A stretch of 64,000 bases of DNA from Stemphylium vesicarium (lineage: Eukaryota > Ascomycota > Dothideomycetes > Pleosporales > Pleosporaceae). Below, piece by piece: positions 1 to 10,380 of this stretch. The translations under genes and the position numbers were made by a program. The notes below the pieces were generated by a model, which saw only the letters and a program-made list of their open reading frames with translations, did no database searches and was not told where the DNA came from. Where the stretch lies: the NCBI GenBank assembly GCA_004380135.1, contig QXCR01000119.1, positions 1-64,000 on the forward strand, written 5' to 3'. Numbering within the stretch: the stretch's first letter is position 1; each line of letters begins with the position of its first letter.

Positions 1-423
1 CTGCAGTCGTCGATTGAGACCAATCTGCGGCAGGTAGAGGCAAGTCTGAAGGAGGATGAATATGAGATCTGGAGGCGGCAACCGGCGTTAGCTGAAGAGG
101 ATCGGCTGTCGCTTAACCCGCTGCTCTATTGGGAGTCAGTTGCTGGACAATTTCCAGTACTTTCTAAGTTTGCCATTAACATACTCACGATACCGGCCTC
201 AGCAGCAGACTGCGAGCGGACATTCAGCGAGCTTGGCGACATGTTAGGCACGCGGAGACTCCATATGAAGCCAGAGCTTGTCGCAGCTTTACAGAGTTTA
301 CAGAGCTGGAAGAGGCTTAGTATACAGCCAGTAACCACGTCTACTTATGGGCCAGCACGTGTACTATCAGAGGAAGAAATTTCAAAAATACAAGAGCAGC
401 TATCCCAGTTCGACATTAGTTAA
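1..423 (+). CDS. hAT transposase, C-terminal dimerisation region (partial)
   Basis: The frame is open from base 1 to the TAA at 421-423 (140 residues). It contains the classical hAT C-terminal dimerisation signature: a tryptophan/leucine-rich LLYWESVAGQFPVLSKFA stretch, then ILTIPASAADCERTFSELGD and a basic MLGTRRLHMKPE segment. This domain normally lies at the end of a 600-800 residue transposase that cuts and pastes the element in the nucleus. No stop interrupts the part seen here. Whether the whole protein is intact cannot be judged because the RNase H-like core lies to the left. Confidence 0.85.
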   Translation: MQSSIETNLRQVEASLKEDEYEIWRRQPALAEEDRLSLNPLLYWESVAGQFPVLSKFAINILTIPASAADCERTFSELGDMLGTRRLHMKPELVAALQSLQSWKRLSIQPVTTSTYGPARVLSEEEISKIQEQLSQFDIS

Positions 424-436
424 CCTAATGTAGGTT

Positions 437-600
437 AGTCCAGTTCAGTTCAGTCAGTCCGTAGCAGCAGCAAGTTCAGTTCAGTTCAGTCAGTTTTAAT
501 GTACCTAAAAAGTCTTAGCAGTCAGTTCAGTCCAGTTCAGTGACCTTCAAACATCAGTTCAGTCAGTCCGGAGGGCTCCGGATTGACTGAACTGACTGAT
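437..600. repeat. Subterminal short repeats and terminal hairpin of the hAT element
   Basis: The unit CAGTTCAGTCAGTCC and shorter GTTCA / CAGTC blocks recur about every 10-40 bp between the transposase stop and the element end. At about 555-595 two arms of about 20 bp (TTCAGTCAGTCCGGAG and its near-complement) form a hairpin with a two-base loop and one mismatch. Subterminal repeats of this sort are usual transposase-binding sites in hAT elements. That role is inferred from position. Confidence 0.7.
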
Positions 601-610
601 AGCAAGTCTG

Positions 611-1253
611 GTTCCCGCTGGGTATGTCAGAGGGAATAGTGACACTCTGCGAGTTGCCGTTGTCGTAGAAGATAGCATCCGTACCCCAGTAGCCAGTCTG
701 GCCTTGAGCTTGACCAGAAGAGTAGCGGCCCTTGCGGTAGTCGATGAGCGCGCTCTCGTGGATCTTGAAGAATTCCAGTTCGGTCTTGTCAACGTTCTTG
801 CAATCGCCATTGCAGGTAGCGAGGTAGGTGGCTGTCCAACCGTGGTGAGAGCAGTCCCAGCCCTCCTCGCCGGAGCCGCAGCTACCCTTGTGGTGCCAGT
901 GGAAGGTTACTTCCGAGCCGGCTGGTGCTTCGGCGCTGTACGGCGAGGGCGAGGCGTCTTTGTGGGCGATGATATCTGGGCTGAAGTTCTGTTAGTACAC
1001 GTATGACAGAGGTACACGACAGGGCGGTGTAGACGTGCTGGCTCAGCATGTCGCCGTAGACGGGCTGGTAGCCCCAGCCCTGGTTCGTCCACCAAGCAGG
1101 CGACTCGTTACCAGGATCCTGCTTGGAAGCCTGGCGGAACCCTTCGTAGGTCTTGCCCCCAGCCTCGAACTCCTCGACGGAGGTGTGGCCGGCCACGGTG
1201 GAGACGAAGGCAGCTACAAGAGCACCAGTCCGGCAGATTTTGGATATAGACAT
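611..1253 (-). pseudogene. AA9 lytic polysaccharide monooxygenase, 3' end removed by hAT insertion
   Basis: AA9 enzymes are secreted copper monooxygenases that cleave cellulose or xyloglucan oxidatively. Exon 1 (1253-1035) encodes a 22-residue signal peptide followed by His, the N-terminal copper ligand, in HTSVEEFEAGG. A 46-bp intron (1034-989, branch CTAAC) precedes exon 2 (988-611). Exon 2 has SPDII, the second copper-histidine region WDCSHHGWTATYLATC and the late motif VTIPSDIPSGN. Coding stops at 611 where the hAT element begins, so about 30-45 residues are missing, including the axial tyrosine segment. The cysteine usual after PDII is alanine. The N-terminal 199 codons are otherwise open, so the insertion looks recent. 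The first ATG on this strand lies further upstream, but 1253 is chosen because it gives the signal peptide directly. Confidence 0.85.
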
Positions 1254-1257
1254 CACG

Positions 1258-1400
1258 AACACACTGATTTGCAAATTTGGCTCCCGGTTTTGTATGACGT
1301 ACAATGCTTACCCGACAAGGGTTTCTAGCGTACCAACGGGGACTTGTCTAGGAGAGAAGCCAGCATTGCACCAGCTGACAGGCACTTTATACTCGCTAAA
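1258..1400. mobile_element. Fragment of a TA-type MITE (family B) directly upstream of the AA9 start
   Basis: The stretch starting ACACTGATTTGC aligns with the left half of the MITE at 50142-50403. The shared landmarks are a TTGGCT(T/C)CCGGTTTTG block, a GGTTTCTAGC-like block and GAGAGAAG..AGCATTGCA. It begins about five bases upstream of the AA9 initiation codon. Its right inverted repeat is not visible, so the copy is truncated. Confidence 0.6.
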
Positions 1401-1524
1401 ATTTGCTATAGATCAGCAGCCTCCACACATGTGTTGTCTAGCTAGATTATGCTGACATTCGCCAAACCTTCGTGTGTAAGCATTCTAAGCGGTCTACGTT
1501 CTTGTTTATGCTCTCTGAGGGAGC

Positions 1525-1806
1525 TACACTCTCATGCATTTGCAGCTTCCGGTTTGCACACACGGCTTAGTTGTCATCGCGCACGGGGCATCGATTCGTC
1601 CAGTATACACTTGCTCTGAAAAGGCTTAGACTCTGTAAGTATCTCAATTTGATTGGTCCGAGCATCGAGCATAAGATTGACTCATGGCAATGCGAATGAA
1701 AGCTAGCACTATCTAGGTAAGGTCACGACTAATTGAGAAAGGCTTAGCATGGAACCAAAAGTCGCCTGCCTACGGAGACCGGAAGCTGCAAGTGCATGAG
1801 AGTGTA
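1525..1806. mobile_element. MITE family A, copy 1 (282 bp, TA target site)
   Basis: Terminal inverted repeats of about 29 bp with one mismatch (outer bases TACACTCTCATGCA; inner end GCAGCTTCCGGT) bound a non-coding 282-bp segment. TA dinucleotides lie at both ends, as expected for a Tc1/mariner/pogo-mobilised MITE. It runs in the opposite orientation to the copy at 6256-6537, which has exactly the same length. Confidence 0.85.
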
Positions 1807-1946
1807 CAAAGGACGGGTCTGTCTGTGTTCTTTGCTGTAAGCGCCACTTAAGCGAGGAGCGTTACAAACGTATGTTTCATGGGGTAAAAGTTGTGCATGC
1901 AACGATCTGTCTGTGACCGCCGTTGGGTTAGGATGACTACGGAGTA

Positions 1947-2556
1947 ATGACTGAAATTATGGAGCAGATTGCGACGAGAAGCACGGAGGTGGCGAGCGGG
2001 ACGGTGATGCTGCTGTTCTTTACGGACTATTTGCGTTCCGACTTGCCTGGTCAGGCATGTAGGGATCTTTTGCAGTTGCAGGCGTCGGCGCCGGAAGGAA
2101 GTTTGCTATGGACGCATCGATGAGCATGGGCGGCTTTCATGGATGGGTATGTCACGTGGAACGTGGTAGTGTTATCTCTTGCTGCGCTCGCAGAGGAGGC
2201 GTGGAAGGAAGTGCGCTCGGGGATGATGCGGAAGAAGTAGATGCATGACCCGTTTAATAGAGTTGGGAGGCGTGTAGCGGCCCCTGGCGAGGAAGTAGCT
2301 GCTGTTAATGTACGGGAGCGGGTGATCACGGGACGTGGCTATGGAGACACGATGGGCAGCTTGTAGAAGATTCGCAGAGCGCTGGCAGCCGCTGCTGGAG
2401 CAACGCAGGTTGCGGGGAGCGAATGTGAATAGGGTGGAAGTGTTTGCCGAGCAGTATAGTGATGCACTCATCATGAAGCGGGGGCTCATCACGAGGGGAG
2501 TGTGGGGAGCGGCTAGAGTGAATGTGAATGTGAACGCGTTGGGTGTTGGCCGATGA
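1947..2556 (+). pseudogene. Unrecognised gene remnant with RIP-like stops
   Basis: From the ATG at 1947 one frame reads as ordinary protein (MTEIMEQIATRS..., then AWAAFMDGYVTW..., MHDPFNRVGRRV...). It is interrupted by a TGA near 2122 and TAG codons near 2236 and 2371. Each could be a single C-to-T change from CGA or CAG. After about 2400 the protein-like reading shifts by one base (LEQRRLRGANVNRVEVFAEQ) and ends at 2556. No domain is recognised. I read it as a decayed gene of unknown function rather than a transposase. Confidence 0.4.
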
Positions 2557-2790
2557 GAGTGTGCGGGGAGGCATGTTGTTAGTCAGCGTTTGCGTACGAG
2601 ACGGCGAGGAAGTAGGAATTCAACAGTGCGACATATCGCGACATTCTATCTATTTAAATCTAGCTAGCAACTTAATATCGCGCCCACTTCGCGATTGAAT
2701 CGCTAGTGGGCTCGTTAGGCGAGCAGATGGCTGCGCACCACCACCACGATCACAAACGATAGATCTTTTTAGTCTTAGTTCTGTACGAGC

Positions 2791-4520
2791 TTAGGAGCTC
2801 CTCTTTTTACTCTTCTGGGAAGTTTTAATAGCTTGTTGAAGTCGTTTTGCTGCGTTTCGAGCTGCTCGACGAGCTGCTCGCTCAGCGGCTTCATCAGCCC
2901 TCTGCCTTTCACTTAGTAGCCTCGCCTCCGCTCGCGCCTGACGCCTTGAATTAATCTCGCGTGCTTTATTAGCTTTGACTCCTCCCAAACTTGGATTAAA
3001 GCAGCTTTCTGTTGTTGTAATAGCTCTTGATCGTGCTTCTTCTGCTCGTGGAGGCTGCGAGCTTCCCGTACCTTCCGCGGTGACCAGAAATCAGCTCCAC
3101 CGTGATGATCCTCAGATTGCTCAAGTGCTCCAAGCTGGGATCGCTGCTTCCGCTGCCGCTCAGAGATCAGAGCTTCTCGCAACTTCTCATTCTCGCCCTG
3201 AACAAGCTTTGATTGGGTAGGCAGCTTTATGATAGTTCGATTAAGCTGCGAGATCTTCCTACTCTCTTTGTAATTGACAGCGCAATCAATCAGCTGCCTG
3301 AACTTTCTCCAGTCAGAAGCACTGAGGCTGGACCACTCCCTATCGCTCTCAGCAGCCATAGTTCTGAACTTTTGAAATGTTATCTCTGGAGTGAATGGCG
3401 ATAGGCCTGTAACTTCGAAGGCTCGGAGGATCGTGGGTTTCCTCAAAGAGGCCTCACAGGCTCTCCAGAACAGCGGGAAGAAGTGGCTTTTAGTGATGGG
3501 TAGCAGTCCACGGCACTGATCCATGAAGCTCGATAGCTCATTTGAGTACGCAGTCGGTAGAGGCTTAAACAGGGCAACATCGAGAGGCTGCAAAGTATGG
3601 GTCGCGTGAGGCGGAAATATTGCCAGCAGAATCTTATTCTGATCGCAATAGTCGATAAAATCCATTGTGAGGTGTGGTTGATGGCCATCCATGAACAATT
3701 ATCGGTAAGATGATTGAGCTTTTGCTTGGGTGGCAGGATCAAACACCTGTTTAAGCCACTAAAGCCCGATATCATCGACTGACCAACCAAAGGAGGATGA
3801 GATCGTTCGGGCGCGGTGGATATCTGGATCAAAGCCTTGCGACTACGAGTTCTGGATTGATCCAGCCTGACCTTTGTAGATAAGGCTCAGATCAAGATGA
3901 GATCCATCAGCGCAAATACAAGCAATCAGGGTTATCATGTCTCGATTGCCATTTTGGATCAAAGACCTTCTGATTCTGGATTCTAGAGAGGCTCGAGTGG
4001 AGATCCTCTTTGATCGTGTTTGGACTCCGATCATAAAGCCTTTCTCATCCATGTTGTAGATATGGCGCGTCTCAACTTGGTACTGACTGAGTTTATGGTG
4101 TAGAAGCTCAAAGTAGAGCTTGTAATTTAGTTCTGAATCAGCTCTATGGCGTTTGCGATCTATAGTGGTGACCAATTCTAGTTTAAGAAGATCGGGGTAG
4201 CGCTGAACAAAGCTATCAACCCAACGGTAACCAAGCTCTTTCTGGACAAGTTGTGAAGCAATTCGTCGTACCATATCTCTACTTGGTGGGAAGCCTTGCT
4301 TGCTGATTCGATCGATGTATTGTATAAGCTCTAGCTCCTGTTGCGGGTGGAGAGCTTGCCGCTTTTGGAAGCGGGCCGCGCGCGAGGTGAATAGACCTTG
4401 GTGCCGCTGCGCAAGTGTTGTACGCTCAAGACCATATCTTTTCGCTATCTGCGTATGTACAAGTTTCTCTCCAGGCTTTAAAGCTTCTATAATTGCAAGC
4501 GCAGCGTTGATAGGCTCCAT
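2791..4520 (-). pseudogene. Pogo-like (Tc1/mariner superfamily) transposase, degenerate copy 1
   Basis: The frame begins at the ATG at 4520 (MEPINAALAIIEALKPGE). It shows, in order, a psq-type helix-turn-helix (IAKRYGLERTTLAQR), a CENP-B-type HTH (SKQGFPPSRDMVRRIASQL...WVDSFVQRYPDLL) and the DDE core: first Asp in IYNMDEKGFMIG, second in LFMDGHQPHLTMDF, third in THTLQPLDVALF. The coiled basic tail is typical. Reading is broken by in-frame stops at 3843-3845, about 3757 and about 3700, and by a frameshift near 2970 that moves the lysine/arginine-rich tail into another frame ending at 2791. The element cannot encode its own transposase. Terminal inverted repeats were not identified. Confidence 0.85.
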
Positions 4521-4576
4521 CTGCGGTTGTCGCGGCGTGGCAAAGTTGATGGTGGTGATGGTTGGCGGGGCGGACC

Positions 4577-4627
4577 GGGCACACCGCCGTCCCGGGCACA
4601 CCGCCGTCCCGGGCACCCCACCGTCCG
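4577..4627. repeat. 17-bp GC-rich tandem repeat, three units
   Basis: The unit GGGCACACCGCCGTCCC occurs perfectly at 4577-4593 and 4594-4610 and with changes at 4611-4627. It lies about 55 bp upstream of the pogo transposase start, in the element's presumed 5' untranslated region. Confidence 0.8.
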
Positions 4628-4892
4628 GCACGGTACCGTACCCGTGCATCCGATGAGCTACCCCTACGAGATTTCGACGATAGAAAGATGAGGCTGTAGA
4701 GCCACGCCAAAACGCTATTATCGCGAGAAAAAGCTGATGTACTGTTAAACAGAGCCTTGCGCTTTGATTGTCCTATCTATATCTGGCTGGTTTCCTGATG
4801 TTGCGGCCGCGCGTAGTAAATTTGGGTGGGGGAGACGTAGCTAGAGGTTCAGCGTCAAGACGACGACGCTTTATTAGGTTTTTTGTAGCACT

Positions 4893-6235
4893 TTATGAGG
4901 CTCCTCGCTTACGCTTGTTGAGTGTAATGTGAGATTTTTGAGCCGTTGCAACTTCGCGTTGCAGCTTTTTGAGCGCTCGTTCGGCAGCCAGCGCTTCAGC
5001 TTGTGCTTTCTTCGCATGGTGACGCTCCTCCGCAGCACGCTGTCGAGCCGCCTTTGCCTCCTCTTGCTGCTGTTTTTGATATGCTATTGTCCCCGCCTTT
5101 GCCTCTCTATTGCGAGTGTTTTTGGGGTTGTAGCTGCGCGGCTTCATCGACTTCTGCAGCTTTGCGCGCGAGCTCGCAGGCAAGCTTCCTGGGACTGCAG
5201 AATATAGCGCCGCCGTGCCAGCCGTCGCCGTCTTGCGTAATCGGTGTTGTCTGCTACATTTGAGATTTCTCGATGACGTTGAGCTTGTGTTGTAGCTCCC
5301 CGTTTTGAGCGCGAAGAAGCTCGTTTTTTACCTGTAGCGAGTGGAGGCTTTGCGACAGCCGCTTGGCTTCAATCCTGACCTTGTCAGCAACTGCAGCGTC
5401 AAGAATTTTGCGAACCTCAGGCCAGCTATCGCCGTCGCCATGCTCTCCAACTTCCGCGTCTTCATCTTGTCGTTGTGGGTGGTTGTTGAAGTGTTTTACA
5501 ACAGCGTCCGCATCCATCAGCCACACGCCTTTAGCTCGAGAACTCTTCAATATGAGCCCTGGGGCCATTGCAAAGCTCTACGCGGCCAAATGTTGCTGTA
5601 GGAGCTGCTTTTCGTGATCCTCGTGAGGCCTTGGGGTCGCTGAAGGTAGTAGGTTCGCTCCTTGGTGTAGTGCCTCGAAAGCGGCGCGAAGAGGACGGCA
5701 TGGAGCGGCTATAAGCCGTGAGTTGAATGAAGTGGAAAGACCATAGGGAGAATAAGATTGGCGTCACAATACTTCCAAAATTCGGCGTGAGGTGGCTGTC
5801 GTGGCCGTCAAGGATCAGAAGTCGCCATCCGCGTCGCGCTTTCGTCTTTGTATGGCGTTCGAATGCCTGTTTGAGCCAGGTAAGCCCGACTTCATTGTTC
5901 GTCCATCCTAAACGCGAGTGAGCAAAGAAAACCTGGTATTGTTCTACGCCTACGTTGTCAACCCAGCTCGATTGAAGCCCGGATGTGCCCTGATAGATGA
6001 GGGCCGGCGGCAGTGACTCCCCAGAAGCGCAAACGCAAGCCAGAAGTGTAACCCATTTTTTGTTGCTAGCCCGGATAGCCTCGGTCCGCTCTTTTGACGC
6101 CCAAACCGCCTTAGAGAAGACTCGTTTAGTGCGTCTTGTGATGCTAACGAAGAAACCCTTCTCATCCGTATTGTAGATTTCACGCGGTTCTAGGCCGTAC
6201 TCTCGCGTCTTATGCAGGATTGTACACCTAGTCAC
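4893..6235 (-). pseudogene. Pogo-like transposase, degenerate copy 2 (N-terminus missing)
   Basis: Readable from 6235 downwards: IYNTDEKGFFVSITRRTKRVF (first catalytic Asp), WVTLLACVCASGESLPPALIYQG, WTNNEVGLTWLKQAF and LLILDGHDSHLTPNF (second Asp). The reading then shifts frame near 5785 and again near 5600. It resumes as MAPGLILKSSRAKG..., a leucine-rich coiled coil and a basic Ala/Lys/Arg tail (KAARQRAAEERHHAKKAQAE) ending at 4893. The DNA-binding half expected before residue LHKTREYGLEP is absent, and a MITE lies just upstream. It is a different subfamily from copy 1 and cannot be functional. Confidence 0.8.
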
Positions 6236-6255
6236 TTAGCTAAGTATAATATTAA

Positions 6256-6537
6256 TACACTCTTACGCACTTGTAGCTTCTAATTTTCCTAAGTAGGCGA
6301 CTTCTAATCCCAGGGTAAGCTTCTTTTATTTAATAGTGGTCTTACCAAAATGGTACTAGTGCTTCTTAGCAATGCTACCGGTCAAGTATCTCCTGGATAC
6401 TCTGACTAATCAAAGTGAGATATCTACAGAGTCTAAGCCTTGTCTGAGCAAGCGTAAACTGGGCAATTCGCTGTCCCGTGTGAGATGGCAACTGAGCCAG
6501 GTGCGCAAAGCGGAAGCTGCAAGGGCATGAGAGTGTA
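6256..6537. mobile_element. MITE family A, copy 2 (282 bp)
   Basis: Same length and internal landmarks as the copy at 1525-1806 (GTAGGCGACTT, AATGGTACTAG, TATCTACAGAGTCTAAGCC), in the opposite orientation. The left inverted repeat has more T in place of C (CTCTTACGCACTTGTAGCTTC), the right one is better kept. TA lies at both ends. Confidence 0.8.
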
Positions 6538-6660
6538 AGTTGAGAGAGAGGTATCTATCCTATCTTCTCATACTCCACAAGCATCTGCAGTCCGCCTCGC
6601 CTCTGCTACTCGGTGTCGGTCGATGTTAGAGAGAGCTGTTTTGAACATGTCCCGGTGGCT

Positions 6661-7830
6661 TCATCTCATGCGATTATAGCTCGGATCGTTAACTTTACGG
6701 AGGCGTTTAGCGGCCTTGACAAGGCTCCGATCTAGGATTCGCATGAGGTTCTTAATGCCCTTGTCGAGAGCAGGCTTCTTCTGCATAGGTCCTGCAGATA
6801 CGAACGGCGCGCCAGAGTACTTGCGCCCCAGCCCAATCCAGGCTTGCAGGAAGGTATCGCCATAGGCCTTTACTATTTCAAAAGGCATCTTAGCCTGTGG
6901 TTGTTAGTATGCGGGCAGGAAGAAACTAGCTGTAGAACGTACATCTTTGAGCTCCTTCACCTGATCCAGCAACCTCTGTGTCTTGTTCCCAGACACGCAG
7001 TAGGGGAAGCGGATTGCAGTGTATCACAGGATGTCGGAGTCATCCGCGCAGTTCGGAGTCGGGATGCCGGCGTGGGTGATGGTGCCGTTGAGAGCAATCA
7101 TGGCCAGTGGCCCATCCTCGACAGCCTGTCGAACTGCCTTCCTACAAACCGCTCCCTCGCCTGCCGCTTGGATATGCCTGACTGCGATTGTATGTTGAAG
7201 CTGGTTGGGGTGGCAGGGAAGAATAGCGAGGGCGAGGCTGAGGCTTGCGGGCAATCTGTTGGGCAAGGCCAGCGGCGTGATGACGAGGCAGAGAAGAGAT
7301 TGGTAGGAGGTCTAAGGGCAGGCTGATGCAGACAGCGGCCGACTGCGTCACCCAAGTAGCCAGACTTTCTCAAGCTCAAGGCGATGGGCAATGACGCAGC
7401 GTGGAGGCGCGCATCCTGCAACAGCAGCAACAGAACCGGCCAGCGACCTAGTGCGTGGATCGTGAAGGTCGTGAGGGTCGTGGTGGGGTCTGCGAGGGCA
7501 GAGGCTGAGGTGGAAGCCTGGAGATTGACGCCCGCAGGTTGGCCGGGGAGTAATTCCCACAGGCTGCAGCCAATCAACGCCACCAATAAAGCAGGCGCCG
7601 CCAACGGCTCAAACGCATCAAACTTTGAGTTTTGCTGGAAACCGAGCAAATTGCGTAGTTTGTGGGACTGACTACCCCACTCAGCCACACGAGACTATTA
7701 CCGTTAATTGGCTCCACGCCAGTCTAGCCGCAACTGCAGGCGCCTCGTTACGAAAAACGACACCTGGGCAGCTAGGGTCCGATCGCGCGAGACGGGCTAG
7801 CTCTGGACGTCGCGGGCCACGGGCACTTGC
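6661..7830 (-). pseudogene. Unrecognised repeated coding element, copy 1
   Basis: One of three related copies (others at 18275-19330 and 27415-28290). The best-kept part encodes MPFEIVKAYGDTFLQAWIGLGRKYSGAPFVS... and ends at 6661. It is preceded, across an apparent intron, by LLDQVKELKDV and HNGTITHAGIP-like sequence. Compared with copies 2 and 3, about 150 bp is missing near 7110, before the PLAMIALNGTITHAGIPTPN segment. The upstream half is Pro/Leu-rich and carries frame changes. Conservation in reading frame between copies says it was once coding. I do not recognise the family. Confidence 0.45.
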
Positions 7831-8258
7831 AATGTCGCTAATTATAGGTACCTAGGTAACGTCCATCCTGTCGTGGCGGCACACTAGGAGTCCCGGCACG
7901 GAGGAATGGACGTTAGGCACCTAGGCGGTAGGTGTTGCGCATGTGGCACAAATGCAAATGTACATCCAAGCAAACAAAACCCATAACTAGGCGTTTGCCC
8001 ACTTCGCTGCAATCCATCCCAATCGCTGTGGCAGAGCCCTCAAACGTCTTGATTCACGGGCAAGTACGTACCCATACTATTGCGAGGTAGGCGTTCTAAT
8101 GTCTTATTTATATTGTCCTCGACTAACATTCCACAAGGCACTTAAGCCAGCTTTCAGCTTCGATTACTACCCTAGCGTCCTCTACCGTCGCAAGAATCAC
8201 TCTCACTACACACTGAATATAACGGACCTCGACACGGCTGCTAGCGACCATAGATGCA

Positions 8259-8976
8259 ATGAGCGATGACCGTTGCAGCATTCGATTGGGTGGTCAAACG
8301 CAAAAACTACCTTTGACAATCCAGTCCGTTCACCAAACAGCCTACGAAGTCACGCTTGTTCAAGATGCGCAAATCAACGTCGCTCTCAAGAGCCAGCTAC
8401 CTCAAGATCTTGTCATCAAACCTCTGACTATTAACCCCGACCTCGAATTTATGGATCGGATGGAGACCTTGGTTTACAAAAAATTATCCCATCTTCAAGG
8501 TCGACTTATTCCGCGATATTACGGCGTTGGAGACTTCTGTCATGGTGGGGAGACAGTTAAAGCCCATGTACTAGAGCGAGTAAACGGAACACCTCTCACC
8601 GGAATCGACAAAGATGATTGGAACGAACTCGACATCGAGCGCAAAATCAAGGAAGCATACACAAAGCTGTCTGAACAGGGTGTGAAGCATAGGGATGTAG
8701 AGGCGCGCCATATTTTCTTCATAGATGAGTTACAATCTCTTATGTTGATCGACTTCGGATATGCGGAGTTATGTGACCATGAGGTCGCGTTACTACAGAA
8801 CATGATCGACGTGGAAGGGCTGATGCGAGAGCGGGATGAGTAAGTTGTGCTCTTATTTGATGGCCATGCAAGAAACTGATCAGCTTTACAGGAAGCGACA
8901 CTGGTTACGACTCGGTGATCTAGATAAGTTTGCAGTTGGGAAAGACGCGACGAATAAACATGTTGCAGGCCCGTGA
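8259..8976 (+). CDS. Small protein kinase-like protein
   Basis: Two exons (8259-8839, 8892-8976) joined across a 52-bp intron with GTAAGT and TTTACAG give 221 residues. The fold is that of a compact eukaryotic-type kinase: Lys in VIKPL (about residue 54), helix-C Glu in MDRMETLVYKKL (about 69), catalytic HRD at 144-146 and IDFG at 164-167. The Asn that normally follows the HRD loop is His (HRDVEARH), so activity is uncertain. At 221 residues it lacks much of a usual C-lobe. Such small kinases are common in fungal accessory genomes and some occur fused to restriction-endonuclease-like domains. It converges with the PD-(D/E)XK-like gene at 9285-10380. Confidence 0.7.
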
Positions 8977-9284
8977 CTGTGGAGTTAGTGAGTCTGTTGT
9001 AAAGAGAAGACGGGACAAAAAGCTTGCTAGAGCTTCCGCACAGTATTTTTTGCGGTGGTTCATCAAAATCATTTATAAAGAAGTAACCATTGTCTACATT
9101 CATCTCGAGCTTGGTAGAATGTATATTTAAGCTCTCTTCCTATATCAATACCACCTGTCAAAGATCAAGTAATCGCATAAGAACCCGGATAATTATCAGT
9201 GCTAGAGAGCAAGCCAAACGGTGTAGGAAGAGATGACGGAGCAAGAGTGACCCAAAGCCATGACAAGCTTACTGCCTACAAGCC

Positions 9285-10380
9285 TTAGAAGAAATCGGAA
9301 CACCAACTGGCGAACACGCCCTGGTTCATCCATGCCAGTTGCCATTTTCCTGTTTGGTGTTGTCTGTGCGTTCTAACCAACCCGTTTACACTCGGATACT
9401 TGATGTTCGATCCGGCCACTGTCCAATAGGGATTGCCATTGAACCAGTCGAAATGGCGAGTATAAGGCGAAATCGTCACACGGGGGGCGGCCGCGGCCAT
9501 GAGGCGATGGAGGCCATCTACCATGAGGCGATATAAGGCGTAGCGAGGGTAGATGCCGCCTGGGCCTGCAATGCTTGGGATGAGAAACATATCTCCGTTG
9601 CACCCTAGGATCATATCCGGATTGTCCGCTCGAAATCGAACGATAAGCATTGTGACACCGTCCCAACAAAATATCTGCGGGCATTTGTAATAATACGCAT
9701 ACCTAACATAGTAAGCACGCGTCGTCTCACAAGGAAGGTACTTACGCTCGAAGTTCTTGGCCGAGCATTCGCAACTTTGTTGTTTGTGTCAAGATGGGCG
9801 ATGAAGACAGTGATCATGTGACTGATGTTGCATGACTAATTAGCTTCAGTACTTAGTCTTAGGTCTCACCTTGACAATACGACAACTCTTACACCCCCAA
9901 AGTTTTGACAGTTTGTCGTGCCCCTGGGCTCCAGTCTCTACCAATCACTCCGGGAGTCTTATGTTCCCCTATGGCCAGGAGTTGTTGGGTAGGACCATGA
10001 ATCAACTGGGTGTCTACGAAACCTCGAAATTGAGTAGGGCCCAGTGGTCCAGACTGGTCCAGTTCATAGACCAGGGGCATTGATGTGAAATATCGCACTA
10101 CAGCACCCGAGAAATCTCTATGGAACCAACGCACCAGGTCTGCTTCGTTCTTTACAAGTTCCGCTTTTTGTGGTGCTTGTGCGGCTGCCTGTTGCTGTTG
10201 AATCCGGTTTGTATCATCCAACAACAGGGGCCCGAAAACTTCGTCGAATTTTGCTTTGGTAGGTTGATGAAGAGTGAAATTTGTGAGATCATTGAAATCC
10301 TGTGCGAAGGGCTTGACAGATGTTTTAGCAGTCGGATCCTCAGCTAAGAGGGGCGGAGTGAAATTCTGTTCGAGAGACAT
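9285..10380 (-). CDS. PD-(D/E)XK nuclease-like protein
   Basis: Proposed exons are 10380-9895, 9774-9746 and 9702-9285 (310 residues). The last join (43-bp intron) gives the continuous reading LGQELRAYAYYYKCPQIFCW. The first intron uses a weak GTGTAA donor and is the least certain part. Residues about 110-140 contain FRGFVDTQ followed 16 residues later by LLAIGEHKTPG. This is the D...E-x-K spacing of the PD-(D/E)XK fold. The C-terminal half (GVTMLIVRFRADN, RYALYRLMVDGLHRL, YTRHFDWFNGNPYW) is typical of a large fungal accessory family. The specific substrate is unknown. A kinase-like gene lies tail to tail with it 308 bp away. Confidence 0.5.

Larger units (their letters stand above)
1..610 (+). 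mobile_element. hAT-family DNA transposon, 3' portion (left side outside window)
   Basis: This is the right-hand part of a hAT element. It holds the end of the transposase (1-423) and a subterminal region full of short repeats. The right terminus is placed at 610 because the last bases (AGCAAGTCTG) match the terminus of the independent hAT element ending near 42749 (AACAAGTCTG) and another end near 36598. Directly beyond it, the sequence is AA9 coding sequence on the opposite strand. The left terminus and the second target-site duplication lie outside the window, so the duplication cannot be checked here. Confidence 0.75.

Noticed and set aside
437..600. Repeated GTTCAGTCAGTCC blocks that could be mistaken for a CRISPR-like array
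   Set aside because: Spacing is irregular, units are degenerate, the host is a fungus, and the blocks sit at a hAT end, which explains them.
704..1006. Long plus-strand open frame over the AA9 gene
   Set aside because: It is antisense to a clearly recognisable AA9 frame with splice sites and copper-ligand motifs; it has no motif of its own.
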